Shown one piece after another: positions 34,353 through 43,666 of a stretch of 43,710 nucleotides of DNA; the stretch's first letter is position 1; every line of letters begins with the position of its first letter. The notes beneath the pieces are model-generated. The model was given only the letters and a program-made list of their open reading frames with translations. It searched no databases and was not told the origin of the DNA. Both the position numbers and the translations under genes were made by a program. The stretch comes from Chitinivibrionia bacterium (lineage in GTDB: Bacteria; Fibrobacterota; Chitinivibrionia; Chitinivibrionales; Chitinivibrionaceae): the NCBI GenBank assembly GCA_009787445.1, contig WRFX01000005.1, forward strand, positions 1-43,710. Reading direction: 5' to 3'.

Positions 34353-35345
34353 ATGGCAGAAAAGGCAGTATCTTTTCAAATCAAAAAATTGGCGGCAATT
34401 CGAGCGATTGCTATGATGTTTATGTGCGTTGCGTTGTTTTTTACCGCGTGTAGTTTTTTTGGAGAAGACGAAGACCCTGACGATAACGGGAGTGTTGACG
34501 GCGGAAATAACAACGGTAACAACAACGGCGGTAGCCAAAGCAACAAAGTTAGCGGTTTAACGGCGGTAGGCAGTTCGTCAAGCAGTATTACTGTCAGTTG
34601 GAAACCCGTAGCCAACGCCCCTGGTTATGAAATTTATATTAGCGAAACTTCTTCTGATCCTTATACTAGGATAGGTGGTACGTGGTCGAATATTTTATCA
34701 TATGAGAGCCGTGGTTTAGCAGATGCTACGACGTACTATTACAAGGTGAAAACTGACAATGGGTCTCTATCAGAGCCGGTTTCCGCAACTACGTTATTGA
34801 AAGCCCCTTCTGGTGTAAAAGCGGAATCCCTTACTTCTAGCAGTATAACTATAACTTGGAATAATTTTGCGAACGCGACGGGTTATCGTATTTATAAGAG
34901 CGAAAGATCTTCTTCTTACGATACTTACACCGAAATTGGCACTTCGACGACAAACACATATACCGATACGGGATTGCCGTTCAATACTACTTATTTTTAC
35001 AAAGTATCAGCGCGTAATGATGCTTTGGAGGGAGACCAATCAAGTTACGTTAATACGACTGTGTTATTGCACGCTCCTGTAAATGTAACGGCTGTGGGCA
35101 GTTCGTCAAGCAGTATAATTATCAGTTGGGATGCCGTAATGGGAGCCAATTCCTACAACGTTTACATTAGCGAAAGTTCTTCCGGGCTTTATACTAAACT
35201 TGGCAACACAAATTCGTTGTCATACACGAGTAGCAAATTAGCAACCGCTACGACGTATTATTACAAGGTGGAAGCTTTAACAGGTTCCTATGGTTCCGGC
35301 ACAGGCGGACAACTATCTGAACCGGTTCCCGGAACCACAAATTAG
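34353..35345 (+). CDS. Lipoprotein with three fibronectin type III domains
   Basis: The 330-residue protein has a signal peptide and lipobox FTAC (Cys33), then an acidic Asn/Gly-rich linker (38-64) and three Fn3 modules (about 66-148, 151-238 and 241-328). Each has the W and Y(Y/F)YKV core pattern. Modules 1 and 3 are closest: an identical 20-mer occurs at 34569-34588 and 35097-35116, indicating duplication. The gene uses AGG/AGA, GGT, TCT and CCT codons more than its neighbours, hinting at recent acquisition. GGGAGGT precedes the ATG. An adhesive or scaffold role on the cell surface is inferred; no catalytic domain is attached. Confidence 0.87.
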   Translation: MAEKAVSFQIKKLAAIRAIAMMFMCVALFFTACSFFGEDEDPDDNGSVDGGNNNGNNNGGSQSNKVSGLTAVGSSSSSITVSWKPVANAPGYEIYISETSSDPYTRIGGTWSNILSYESRGLADATTYYYKVKTDNGSLSEPVSATTLLKAPSGVKAESLTSSSITITWNNFANATGYRIYKSERSSSYDTYTEIGTSTTNTYTDTGLPFNTTYFYKVSARNDALEGDQSSYVNTTVLLHAPVNVTAVGSSSSSIIISWDAVMGANSYNVYISESSSGLYTKLGNTNSLSYTSSKLATATTYYYKVEALTGSYGSGTGGQLSEPVPGTTN

Positions 35346-35361
35346 AAAACTTTTGCCGAAT

Positions 35362-35778
35362 TTAATCTTTTTTCGGAGGCGGGAATTGCAGAATTTCCGC
35401 TTCTTTTTCGTTTGAACCGTCTTCAACGAAATCGCTAATTGCGACAATTTTCATTTCGGATTTTCTGTCAAAACTTTGAAAATACCCCTTTGCGATATGC
35501 GGCGGCTGCAAACGAATCGATGCGGGTCGGGGAGGAAACGAATCGAACGAAACGTATTTCATAGTTATCCATTTTCCGTACGGTTTTTCGTCGGAATCGA
35601 CGGTATAATCCGAAATCATACCGTAACATACAAGCCGCCATTCCTTTTTTTTCGCCGAAATCGGACGAATAAGTAGCGCAAATGCGTCTTTGCGAGCGGG
35701 AATAACGCCGCATTCGTCTTCTTGAATATACCTTAACGCCAATTCGCGAATTTCTTCAATACTTATAGATTCTTCCAT
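35362..35778 (-). CDS. Hypothetical protein
   Basis: I do not recognise this 138-residue protein. It is soluble, with an acidic N-terminus (MEESISIEEIRELALRYIQE), a central aromatic stretch (WRLVCYGMIS, YGKWITMKYVSFDSFPPRP) and an acidic end finishing in FPPPKKD. The start at 35778 is preceded by a purine-rich AAAGAAG; a frame extending 18 codons further has no ribosome binding site. It is transcribed alone, divergent from the PlsC gene and convergent with the Fn3 lipoprotein. Confidence 0.6.
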   Translation of the reverse strand: MEESISIEEIRELALRYIQEDECGVIPARKDAFALLIRPISAKKKEWRLVCYGMISDYTVDSDEKPYGKWITMKYVSFDSFPPRPASIRLQPPHIAKGYFQSFDRKSEMKIVAISDFVEDGSNEKEAEILQFPPPKKD

Positions 35779-35848
35779 ATTTTTCTTCTTTTTTTCGTTT
35801 TTTTGGGGTAAATATAATTTATTTTCACACATAAAATAAGGAAAAAAA

Positions 35849-36586
35849 ATGTTAAAATCGCTTTTAATACTCTTCGCGTATTTAATTACAGGTTTAATTT
35901 ATTTACTTTTCATAGTCCCGATTTCTTTATGTTTTCTGCCTTTGAAAAAACATAAAAACGTCTTTTCAAAATTTTTATGCGGATATATGAAATGGGCGGT
36001 ACGCGATATGTTGAAATTCTTTAACGTCCTCGAAGTAGGAGAAATAACGGGTTTAGAAAATATTCAAAAAAACGCAATAATAATTGCAAATCACCAAAGT
36101 TTTTTGGACGGATTTATTATTATGGGACATATTCCAAGCGTTCCGTTGGTAAAATCGTCTTATAAATTTAATCCGCTTTTTGCTTGGATATCTGCGCTTT
36201 TTAATTTTGTGGAAATTTCATATACTCCGAACGGAATAACGAAAGCGGACGAAAAAATTCGCGAATTTCTTAAAAACGGGGAATCGATGTTAATTCTTCC
36301 CGAAGGAACGCGAAGTTTGGACGGCAAAATTAAAAAGTTTAATTCGCTCGCTTTCAAAATTTCAAAGGAAATGAATATTGTCATACTTCCGATAGTTTTG
36401 CATTATTCAAAACCGATTATGAGCAAGAGTTGCGAAAGTTTTATTTTTCGCAAAAAAATTTGCGTTAAAATTCGTATTTTGGAAGCGATAATTCCGCAAG
36501 AAAACGAAAATACGGCGGGATTGCTTAACAAGTCGCGGGAAGCCGTTGAGAAATCTTATCTACAATTATGCGAATCGCCTCTTTGA
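35849..36586 (+). CDS. plsC: 1-acyl-sn-glycerol-3-phosphate acyltransferase (PlsC type)
   Basis: This makes phosphatidic acid by acylating lysophosphatidic acid at the inner membrane. The 245-residue protein has an N-terminal membrane helix (about 5-30), the catalytic NHQSFLDG (HX4D) and LPEGTRSLDG. It is the canonical-length acyltransferase of the window, in contrast to the zinc-ribbon one at 16430. AAGGAA lies 7 nt before the ATG. Its last 62 bp overlap the end of nrnA on the opposite strand, so both C-termini are encoded in the same DNA. Confidence 0.88.
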   Translation: MLKSLLILFAYLITGLIYLLFIVPISLCFLPLKKHKNVFSKFLCGYMKWAVRDMLKFFNVLEVGEITGLENIQKNAIIIANHQSFLDGFIIMGHIPSVPLVKSSYKFNPLFAWISALFNFVEISYTPNGITKADEKIREFLKNGESMLILPEGTRSLDGKIKKFNSLAFKISKEMNIVILPIVLHYSKPIMSKSCESFIFRKKICVKIRILEAIIPQENENTAGLLNKSREAVEKSYLQLCESPL

Positions 36587-37490
36587 CGGAAACGTTTTTT
36601 ATTGTGCAGCCCGCCGCGAATTTATGCCCGCCGCCGATTTCGCATTGTTCCGCAATTTCGCCGACGTCTACGTTTCCTGCCGAACGAAGCGAAATGCGCA
36701 CTTCTTTATCGTCGTATTTTACGAAAACTCCGACTTCCACGTTTTCGCAATTCATCGCCAAATTCGACATTCCTTCCGTCGCCGAACTGTCTTCGCCGTA
36801 TTCCGAAAGTAAATTTTTCGGCATAGAAATTACGCTTATTTTGTCGTGCGCGTAAAATTCTAAAGTTTCCCAAATTTTTGCGCGGATTTTTAACGCCGCA
36901 AGCGAATTTTGCGCAAATAATTTTTTGAAAAGAAACGCGTTGTTCGCGCCGCGTTTTACCAAATCGTTTGCTACCAAATAAAGCGAGCCGTCGTCGTTGT
37001 TAAACTGAAAACCGCTTGTGTCGGTCAATATTCCCGCAAAAAGACAGTTTGCCATATCGGCGTCTATTTTTATGTTATTTTCAACAAAAAACTCATATAT
37101 TATCCGACAAGTCGCCGCCGATTTTACGTCCACGCAATTAACGTCGCCAAATTCCATATTGTCGCGATGATGGTCTATATTTACGATTTTCGGAGCGAAT
37201 TTGTTTATATTTTCTATGGCGGGTCTCTGCAAATTTGAACAATCCATAAGCGTTAAAACGTCAAATTTTTCATTTCCCAAAACGTCTCTTATTACTCCGC
37301 AATTCGGGAGAAATCTAAATTTTTGCGGCGGTTTATCTTTATTGTAAATCGCGACGTTTTTACCGATATTTTTTAGATATTTATAAAACGCCAACTGCGA
37401 ACCGATACTGTCGCCGTCGGGACTTTCGTGAGCGCAAATTAAAAATTTGTCGTTTTTTGCTATGGTTTTTAGTAAATCATTCCAAATCAT
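36525..37490 (-). CDS. nrnA: DHH/DHHA1 phosphoesterase NrnA (nanoRNase/pAp phosphatase)
   Basis: NrnA-type enzymes degrade short oligoribonucleotides and dephosphorylate pAp in the cytoplasm. The 321-residue protein has HESPDGDSIGS, LMDCSN and the DHH motif in NIDHHRDN, and DHHA1 with GGGHKFAAGC near the C-terminus. It is the last gene of the rimP-nusA-infB-rbfA operon, a common position. The ATG overlaps the rbfA stop by 14 bp. Its 3' end overlaps the convergent plsC by 62 bp. Confidence 0.93.
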   Translation of the reverse strand: MIWNDLLKTIAKNDKFLICAHESPDGDSIGSQLAFYKYLKNIGKNVAIYNKDKPPQKFRFLPNCGVIRDVLGNEKFDVLTLMDCSNLQRPAIENINKFAPKIVNIDHHRDNMEFGDVNCVDVKSAATCRIIYEFFVENNIKIDADMANCLFAGILTDTSGFQFNNDDGSLYLVANDLVKRGANNAFLFKKLFAQNSLAALKIRAKIWETLEFYAHDKISVISMPKNLLSEYGEDSSATEGMSNLAMNCENVEVGVFVKYDDKEVRISLRSAGNVDVGEIAEQCEIGGGHKFAAGCTIKNVSVKEAIRIIVDKISQRLPATC

Positions 37491-37836
37491 TTTTTACGTT
37501 CTCCAAAATTTCGTCTATTTTGTTTCGGTTTTCAAACGATTTGTCCAATTTGAAAAAAAGTTTAGGAAAATGTTTAATTTTCACTCTTTTCGCCGCCGTC
37601 GATTGAATAAATCCCGCCGCTTTATTTAAAACTTTCAACGCTTCGTTTTGTTCTTTTTCGTCCGCCAAAACGGAAACGAAAACCGTAGCGTTTCGGTTGT
37701 CTTTCGCCAAATTTACGTTAGGCACAATTATCGTTTTCGCAAGACGCGGGTCGTTCATTTCGTTCGTTATAACCCACAAAATCTCACGTTTCAAATTTTC
37801 GCTCACTCGCTCGCCGTACCACGAATTTTCGGGCAT
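37477..37836 (-). CDS. rbfA: Ribosome-binding factor A
   Basis: RbfA is a late-stage 30S maturation factor with a KH-like fold. The 119-residue protein begins at the ATG at 37836, just after the infB stop, with GGAG 8 nt upstream; a longer frame would run back into infB. Visible signatures are RVSENLKREILWVI, NEMNDPRL and FVSVLADEKEQ, then the KRVKIKHFPKLFFKLD strand region. It is flanked by infB and nrnA in the usual order. Confidence 0.93.
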   Translation of the reverse strand: MPENSWYGERVSENLKREILWVITNEMNDPRLAKTIIVPNVNLAKDNRNATVFVSVLADEKEQNEALKVLNKAAGFIQSTAAKRVKIKHFPKLFFKLDKSFENRNKIDEILENVKNDLE

Positions 37837-37837
37837 T

Positions 37838-40800
37838 TTAACGCTCCAAACTTTTGCGTTTAATTTCCACTTCTTTATACACTTCGATTCGGTCGCCGAT
37901 TTTATAATCCGATACTTTTGCAAGCGTAAGTCCGCAGTCAAATCCCGTCGCGACTTCTTTTACTTGGTCTTTGAATCTTTGAAGCGTGTCTATTTTCGTA
38001 TCGGCAATTTCTATGTCGTCGCGAATAAGCCGCGCTGAAGCGTGCCGCTCTACTTTTCCGTCGATAACGTAGCATCCGGGAACCAAACCGATTTTTGGAA
38101 TTTTAAATAATTCGCGAATTTCCACCTGACCTATAACTTCTTCTTTTATGTCGGGGGCAAGCATTCCAATCATAGCCGCTTTTACTTGGTCAATCGCCTC
38201 GTAAATAATTCTGAACGTTTTGATTTCTATTCCCGCGTCCGCCGCGCTCGATTTAATTTTCGGATTCGGATTTATATGAAATCCTATAATAATCGCTCCC
38301 GAAGCGTGCGCTAACATAATATCCGTTTCCTTTATTCCGCCGACGCCTTTAAGAATTATATTTACCTTAATTTCGTCTGTGGATAATTTTTGCAATTCGC
38401 CCGCAAGCGCTTCTACCGAGCCGTCTACGTCGCCGCGAACGATAAGGTTTATCGCGAGCATTCTTCCGTCTTTTATTTTCTGCGAAAGGTTAGCCAAAGA
38501 AACGACGCTTTGCATACTGCGAAGTTCGCGTTCCTTTTCGGCGAGTCGTCTTTTTGCGGCGATTTCGCGCGCTTCTTTTTCGGTTTTGCAAACTCTAAAA
38601 TTATCGCCCGCCTGCGGAGTTCCCGAAAGTCCTAAAATTATCGCGGGGTGTCCGGGCAAAACTTCCTTGATTTTATGTCCGTATTCGTTAAGCATTTCAC
38701 GCACTTTTCCGCTATAAACTCCCGTATAAAAAACGTCGCCTTTGCGCAAAGTTCCCGATTGAATAAGAACCGTCGCAAGCGCGCCTTTTCCTTTGTCAAG
38801 TTCCGATTCTATTACCACGCCTTTTGCGGCTCCTTCGAGCGGCGATTTTAGTTCCAACATTCCCGTTTCCAAAGCCAAAAGTTCAAGCAAATCGTCGACT
38901 CCCGTGCCTTTTTTCGCCGAAATTTCTACGCTTTGCACTTTTCCGCCGTAAGATTCTACCAAAACGCCGTAATTCGCAAGTTCTCCCTTTATTTTATCGG
39001 GATTTGCGGTAGGAAGGTCAATTTTATTTATCGCCACGACAATAGGAACTCCCGCCGCTTTCGCGTGGTCAATCGCCTCTTTTGTCTGCGGCATTACGCT
39101 GGAATCCGCCGCGACTACAAGCACGACCACGTCGGTAATTTGCGAACCGCGCGCGCGCATCGCCGCAAACGCTTCGTGTCCGGGAGTGTCCAAAAACGTT
39201 ACCGCCCCCTGTTTTGTCTGAACCGAATAAGCCGCAATATGCTGCGTAATTCCGCCCATTTCAAACGAAACGACGTTTGTTCGGCGAATATAGTCCAAAA
39301 GCGAAGTTTTTCCGTGGTCGACGTGTCCCATAATCGTTACGACGGGCGGACGAGGAAATAATTCGTGTTTATTTTCTTCTTCGGCTTCGGATTCCTGCTC
39401 TTCAAATTCTTCTAAAAGTTGCGCTTGAAATCCAAATTCTTCCGCGAGAAGTTGAATTGTAGAAAAATCGATTCGCTGATTTATCGTAACGAAAAGCCCC
39501 AAATCCATACATTTTGAAATGACGCTCGGAATATCTTCTTCGACCATTTTCGCAAATTCCGAAACCGAAATAAATTCGCTAACCTGAATAATGTTGTTTT
39601 CTTCTTCTTCGCCGCTTTCTTCGCTTTTTTCTTTTTTGTATTTTTTCTTTGCATTTCCGCCGCCGATTTGAGTCATAGTTTTGCGGACGTTCGCTTTCAT
39701 TTCAAACTCTTCTTCGCGATGTTTTTCAACTCTGTCTTTTACCGAGCGTTTTTTGCCTTTTTTCTTTTTTGCGTTAGGGTCTTCGTTTTTTTGCAAAACC
39801 GCCTGTTTATCGGCTAATTCTTTTGCAAGCGCAGAATCGATAACATTGCTCGAATCGCTTTTTTCGCGATAGCCATCGTTTCTGTCTCTGCCGTCGCGAT
39901 TATAGAAATCTCCTCTATGCTGTCTGTTGTCGCGGTTGTCGCGATTATCGCGATTGTCTCTGCCGTCGCGGTTGTCGCGATGTTGCCTGTTGTCTCCTCT
40001 ATTATCGCGATTGTACCCGCCGCTGTTATATCCGCCGCCGCTGTTGTTTCTGTTATCTCTGTTATCTCTATTATTTCCACCGGAATTGTTGTTTCTATTG
40101 TCGCGGTTGTCGCGGTTGTCGCGATTATCGCGGTTGTTTCCTCCCGAATAACCGCCGCGCTGACCGTCGCCGCTTCGTTGTCCGTCGTTTGAACGATTGC
40201 GAAAATCCCTTTGTCCGCTATGTTGTCCACCCTGTTGTCCGCCCGACGAATGCTGACGTTGATTGCCGTTATTTCCTCCGTCTCTGTTTTGGCGATTATC
40301 GCGGTTGTCTCTATTGTCGCGATTATTTCCTCCGCCTCGCTGACCGTCGTTAGGACGGTTGTCGCGATTATCCCGATGTTGCCCCCCGCGATTGTGCCGA
40401 TTTCGTTGCCCGTCCTGACGTTGCCCGTCCTGATTACGCTGTCCGTCTTGATTGCTACGTTGCCCGTCTCTGCGTTCGCCGCGTTCTCCCGAACCTCTTT
40501 CGCTTCTGTTGCCGTCGTGCTGACGTTGCCCGTCAAAATTTCCGCGATTCCCGCGGTCGCCTCTTTCGCCGCGTTCTCTGTGTTCGCCGCGGTCGCCTCT
40601 TTCGCCACGGTCTCCGCGTTCGCCTCTGTTGTGCGAACGGGAATCGGATTTTTGTCTCGAATTGCCGTCGGAATTTCTGTTGTTATTGTTGTTTCCCGAT
40701 TGCCTTTGACGTCTGTTTTCGTCGTTTGCGTGCGCGGAGTTTCCAGAATGATTTGGCGCGGAAGTAGCGTTTTCGCCGCCGTCCGCGTTTGTCGGCGGTA

Positions 40801-41032
40801 TATACGCTCTTCTTTTTTCGGCGCGGCTTCCTATGGTCGCGGTCGCGAATTTTTGCTTCGCCATTTCCGCGCCTTCCTTCATCTTTTCCGAAATTTGCTG
40901 TTTTATCGATTCGTCGATAGTCGAATTGTGCGCTTTAATTTCGGCGTGTCCGAGTTTATGCAGCACGGATATAACGGCGTCGGTATGAAGTCCCATATCT
41001 TTTGCCAATTGCGAAATTTTTACAATTGCCAT
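37838..41032 (-). CDS. infB: Translation initiation factor IF-2
   Basis: IF2 brings initiator tRNA to the 30S subunit and promotes subunit joining. The 1064-residue protein has an N-terminal IF2N-like domain (1-55) and a second at about 480-540. The G domain starts near 562 with G1 GHVDHGKT (569-576), G3 DTPGHEAF and G4 NKID, followed by domains II-IV. Between the N-domains lies a disordered insert: residues 129-390 contain no lysine and are built from NRD, ERGDRG, DGQR and GG units. The core is canonical; the insert makes the protein about 200 residues longer than usual. AAAGGA precedes the ATG. It is 18 bp after nusA. Confidence 0.97.
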   Translation of the reverse strand: MAIVKISQLAKDMGLHTDAVISVLHKLGHAEIKAHNSTIDESIKQQISEKMKEGAEMAKQKFATATIGSRAEKRRAYIPPTNADGGENATSAPNHSGNSAHANDENRRQRQSGNNNNNRNSDGNSRQKSDSRSHNRGERGDRGERGDRGEHRERGERGDRGNRGNFDGQRQHDGNRSERGSGERGERRDGQRSNQDGQRNQDGQRQDGQRNRHNRGGQHRDNRDNRPNDGQRGGGNNRDNRDNRDNRQNRDGGNNGNQRQHSSGGQQGGQHSGQRDFRNRSNDGQRSGDGQRGGYSGGNNRDNRDNRDNRDNRNNNSGGNNRDNRDNRNNSGGGYNSGGYNRDNRGDNRQHRDNRDGRDNRDNRDNRDNRQHRGDFYNRDGRDRNDGYREKSDSSNVIDSALAKELADKQAVLQKNEDPNAKKKKGKKRSVKDRVEKHREEEFEMKANVRKTMTQIGGGNAKKKYKKEKSEESGEEEENNIIQVSEFISVSEFAKMVEEDIPSVISKCMDLGLFVTINQRIDFSTIQLLAEEFGFQAQLLEEFEEQESEAEEENKHELFPRPPVVTIMGHVDHGKTSLLDYIRRTNVVSFEMGGITQHIAAYSVQTKQGAVTFLDTPGHEAFAAMRARGSQITDVVVLVVAADSSVMPQTKEAIDHAKAAGVPIVVAINKIDLPTANPDKIKGELANYGVLVESYGGKVQSVEISAKKGTGVDDLLELLALETGMLELKSPLEGAAKGVVIESELDKGKGALATVLIQSGTLRKGDVFYTGVYSGKVREMLNEYGHKIKEVLPGHPAIILGLSGTPQAGDNFRVCKTEKEAREIAAKRRLAEKERELRSMQSVVSLANLSQKIKDGRMLAINLIVRGDVDGSVEALAGELQKLSTDEIKVNIILKGVGGIKETDIMLAHASGAIIIGFHINPNPKIKSSAADAGIEIKTFRIIYEAIDQVKAAMIGMLAPDIKEEVIGQVEIRELFKIPKIGLVPGCYVIDGKVERHASARLIRDDIEIADTKIDTLQRFKDQVKEVATGFDCGLTLAKVSDYKIGDRIEVYKEVEIKRKSLER
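39863..40648 (-). repeat. Low-complexity repeat tract within infB
   Basis: This tract encodes IF2 residues 129-390. The DNA is made of imperfect short units (such as GATAATCGC and CGCGACAAC on the coding strand) translating as repeated NRD, with ERG/DRG units at the N-terminal side and DGQR units in the middle. It produces long spurious frames on both other strands. Such tracts change length by slippage, so this part is the likeliest site of strain variation or assembly error. Confidence 0.85.
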
Positions 41033-41050
41033 ATAAATTTTGTCCTTTTT

Positions 41051-42373
41051 TTATTTTTCCAAATCGTTTAACGCCTGCGACGCGCCTTTTTCCACGAGTT
41101 GCGTACCTACGGACTCTTCTGCGTTTTCTTCTTTGCCGAGTTCGTGAACGTCGTCGTCGCCAATCTCTTCGTTGAAAATAACATTGTCGGCGTCTGCTAT
41201 TTTTACTCCTTCGCCCTTTGGCGATAGGATTTTGGCTCTTTCTTCTTCGCTCAAATCGTCAAATTCGTCTTCTCCGTAAATAAGAACTTCCTTGTCCAAA
41301 AATCTGCTCGTAAGTTTTATGTTTGAGCCGTCTTTTCCTATCGCTTTGGCAAGTTCTTCGTCGGGAACAACAATAACGACTTTTTTTGCGTCCACAGGAA
41401 TTACGTTTGAAACCTTTGCCGAAGCGAGCGCTCTTTTTGCCAAAGTAACCGCGTCGTCGGACCAAACAAAAACGTCTATTCTTTCGTTGGAAAGTTCGCG
41501 CACAATAGTTTGAATTCTACTTCCGCGCATTCCCAAACACGCGCCGACGGGGTCTACGCGATTGTCTTTTGTTTCGAGCGCGACTTTTGCCCGATAGCCC
41601 GGATTTCTTTCTACTTTTACGATATGAACGACTTTTTGAAAAATCTCTGGAACTTCCACTTCCAAAAGGCGTTGCAAAAATACGGGTGAAGTTCTCGAAA
41701 GGATAACCTGCGCGCCTTTCGGCGTGTCTTTTACTTCGGAAATTATGCCTTTTACGCGGTCTCCCTGCGCGTATCTGTCGCCTTTTATTTGCTGATTTCT
41801 CGGAAGCGTCGCGTCGGTTTTGCCCAAATCTATTATAACGTTGCCTTTTTCCAAATGGCGCACGTCGCCCGAAGTCAATTCGCCCACTCTTTCGGAGAAA
41901 TCGGCTTTAATTTTTTCGCGTTCGTGGTCTTTTATTCTTTGCGAAAGAAGTTGTTTTGTGTGCAACATCGCCATTCGTCCGAACTTGCTTACGTCCAAAT
42001 TTTCTTCAAGAATTATTTGATAACCCACTTCAATTTCTTCGTCTCCGTATCCGTATTCTTCTCTCGCTTCTTCTTCTCTGGCTTCGCTTACGGTAATTTG
42101 AGTGTATGGATTTTCCATTTCGTCGTCGGCGACTACGGTAAGATATGAGTACGCGGCAATTTCTCCCGTATTTTTGTTGATTTTTACCGAAACATCGGGC
42201 TTGTCGGCAAGCGATTTTTGCGCCGCCGCCGCCAATGATTCTTCAAGCAGTTCCAATACCTGATCCAAACTCGCGCCCTTTTCGGGGTTAAACGCCTTTG
42301 AATCTTTTGCCAACTCCGCCAAAAACAGCGCAAGTTCGTTGCCTTTTTTAAGTTCTTTGTCTTTCTTTGCCAA
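41051..42373 (-). CDS. nusA: Transcription elongation/antitermination factor NusA
   Basis: NusA binds RNA polymerase and nascent RNA and modulates pausing, termination and antitermination. The 440-residue protein has the N-terminal domain (1-130), an S1 domain (about 135-200, GDVRHLEKGNVIIDLGK), and two KH domains with GMRGSRIQTIVREL and AIGKDGSNIKLTSRF. It ends in an acidic tail; the AR repeats of enterobacterial NusA are absent. The start is TTG with GAGGAG upstream. Position between rimP and infB is the conserved one. Confidence 0.95.
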   Translation of the reverse strand: MAKKDKELKKGNELALFLAELAKDSKAFNPEKGASLDQVLELLEESLAAAAQKSLADKPDVSVKINKNTGEIAAYSYLTVVADDEMENPYTQITVSEAREEEAREEYGYGDEEIEVGYQIILEENLDVSKFGRMAMLHTKQLLSQRIKDHEREKIKADFSERVGELTSGDVRHLEKGNVIIDLGKTDATLPRNQQIKGDRYAQGDRVKGIISEVKDTPKGAQVILSRTSPVFLQRLLEVEVPEIFQKVVHIVKVERNPGYRAKVALETKDNRVDPVGACLGMRGSRIQTIVRELSNERIDVFVWSDDAVTLAKRALASAKVSNVIPVDAKKVVIVVPDEELAKAIGKDGSNIKLTSRFLDKEVLIYGEDEFDDLSEEERAKILSPKGEGVKIADADNVIFNEEIGDDDVHELGKEENAEESVGTQLVEKGASQALNDLEK

Positions 42374-42388
42374 AACACGCTCCTCTTT

Positions 42389-42832
42389 TTATAAATTTAT
42401 TACTAATTTTCCGCTTAATATAGAAGAAAATTCTATTTCTTCACCGTTTTCAAACGCAAGTTTTTTTTCGTTTGCCGTTTTCAAAACGCCCGATTTTTTT
42501 CGCAAATTATTGTCTTCGTTTTTGTATCTGACGCTTATTTCTTTGCCGATTACCCGCTCAAAATCCTTTACGCTAACGAGCGTTCTCGTAACTCCCGGCG
42601 ACGAAACTTCAAGCGTATACGCGCCTTTCGAGAAATCTATCAAATCCAAATAATCCGAAACGTTTCTGCTAATATTCGCGCATTCGTCGAGCGTAATTCC
42701 CGTTTTCGTATCGGCGAAAATTCGCAAGGTTGTCGTTTTGCCGCAAAGAAAAAATTTTACTTCGTAAAGTTCTGCATTTAAACTTTCTACAATTTTTTCA
42801 ATTTCGCAAATTATTTTTTCGTCAAGTTTCAT
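42389..42832 (-). CDS. rimP: Ribosome maturation factor RimP
   Basis: RimP assists 30S assembly and is usually the first gene of this operon. The 147-residue product starting MKLDEKIICEIEKIV has the two-domain pattern: LRIFADTKTGITLDECANISRNVSDYL in the first domain (given here as a paraphrase of the motif, D-x-x-x-G-I-x-x-D-E-C), and YTLEVSSPGVTRTL at the junction. The frame extends 26 codons upstream, but that part is unlike RimP. The ATG at 42832 has only a weak GGAA. The 15-bp gap to nusA supports one transcript. Confidence 0.9.
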   Translation of the reverse strand: MKLDEKIICEIEKIVESLNAELYEVKFFLCGKTTTLRIFADTKTGITLDECANISRNVSDYLDLIDFSKGAYTLEVSSPGVTRTLVSVKDFERVIGKEISVRYKNEDNNLRKKSGVLKTANEKKLAFENGEEIEFSSILSGKLVINL

Positions 42833-43042
42833 TTTTATTCCGATACAAAAAAAATCGGGCATTCCTACCCGACCGCTTAATTTCGCGACATAAAATAATA
42901 ATTTGCGCAACTATTTGTCAAAGAAATTTCGCAAAAAAGTTAAATTCCCGCGTTTTTTTCGACATTTTTATATTTTTTCACTGCCAAAATAGTATATTTA
43001 TTGTAATTAAAAGAACAAAAACACTTTTTACGGAGTATTAAA

Positions 43043-43540
43043 ATGACGAGAGAAGAGCAAAACGTCTTTTTTAACGAAGAATACGCCGAAGCAATTCGTT
43101 ATATGGATAACGCCAAAGAAACGTTGGAAAAAGCAAAAAAAAACGGGAATTATTATACTGACCAAAAATACGTTCAAACGGCTTGCGGAACTGCATATAA
43201 CGGAGTATTGCGCGCTCTTGACGCGTGGTTTGTTATAAAAGGAATACCGAAACCCAACAAAAAACAACGAAAATCTATAGATTATTATACTTTAAATATT
43301 TCGCAAATAGACAAAAAAATGCTAAATTGTCTTCGCAACGCTTACAACGTTTTGCATTTGGACGGATATTACGACGGCATAACAAACGTAAAAGTGATAA
43401 ATGCGGGATTTGAAGTCGCATACGAAATAATTGACAAAATAAAGCCCGAAAATCCCACGGAAGTTAAAGAAAGCAGAGCGAACGCCGCAAAAAGAATGTT
43501 TGATAAATTGCAAATTTTAATTGCGGTTATGTTTAGATAA
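43043..43540 (+). CDS. DUF5618/HEPN-like small protein
   Basis: A 165-residue all-helical soluble protein. The opening (EEYAEAIRYMDNAKETLEKA) and YVQTACGTAYNGVLRALDAWF resemble DUF5618 proteins of Bacteroidetes, which have HEPN-like helical bundles. HEPN proteins often bind nucleic acid or nucleotides and pair with nucleotidyltransferases; no such partner is visible here, and the HEPN RX4-6H motif is not clear. ACGGAG lies 7 nt before the ATG. It is divergent from rimP, with a 210-bp gap holding both promoters. Family recall is uncertain. Confidence 0.7.
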   Translation: MTREEQNVFFNEEYAEAIRYMDNAKETLEKAKKNGNYYTDQKYVQTACGTAYNGVLRALDAWFVIKGIPKPNKKQRKSIDYYTLNISQIDKKMLNCLRNAYNVLHLDGYYDGITNVKVINAGFEVAYEIIDKIKPENPTEVKESRANAAKRMFDKLQILIAVMFR

Positions 43541-43666
43541 AAAACAAAAAAAATAAAAATATTTACAAAATTTAATTTTTTTACTTTACCCCTTGCGTTT
43601 GATTTTACGCAAATATTATATTTACCCCGAAAATTGACCAAAAAATTTAAAAATAGGCAAAACAGA

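Noticed and set aside
39900-40350. CRISPR-like regularity of short repeats
   Set aside because: The units are 6-9 bp codon repeats in frame with IF2, without spacers of even length and without cas genes.
39814-40608. Second minus-strand frame (264 codons) within infB
   Set aside because: It is the shifted frame of the NRD/DGQR repeat DNA, giving Thr/Ala/Glu-rich nonsense. The infB frame is continuous across it.
40211-41071. Long plus-strand open frame (286 codons) opposite infB
   Set aside because: It is antisense to the infB N-terminal low-complexity region, has repetitive Val/Ser/Ala composition and no ribosome binding site. Biased codon content of infB explains it.
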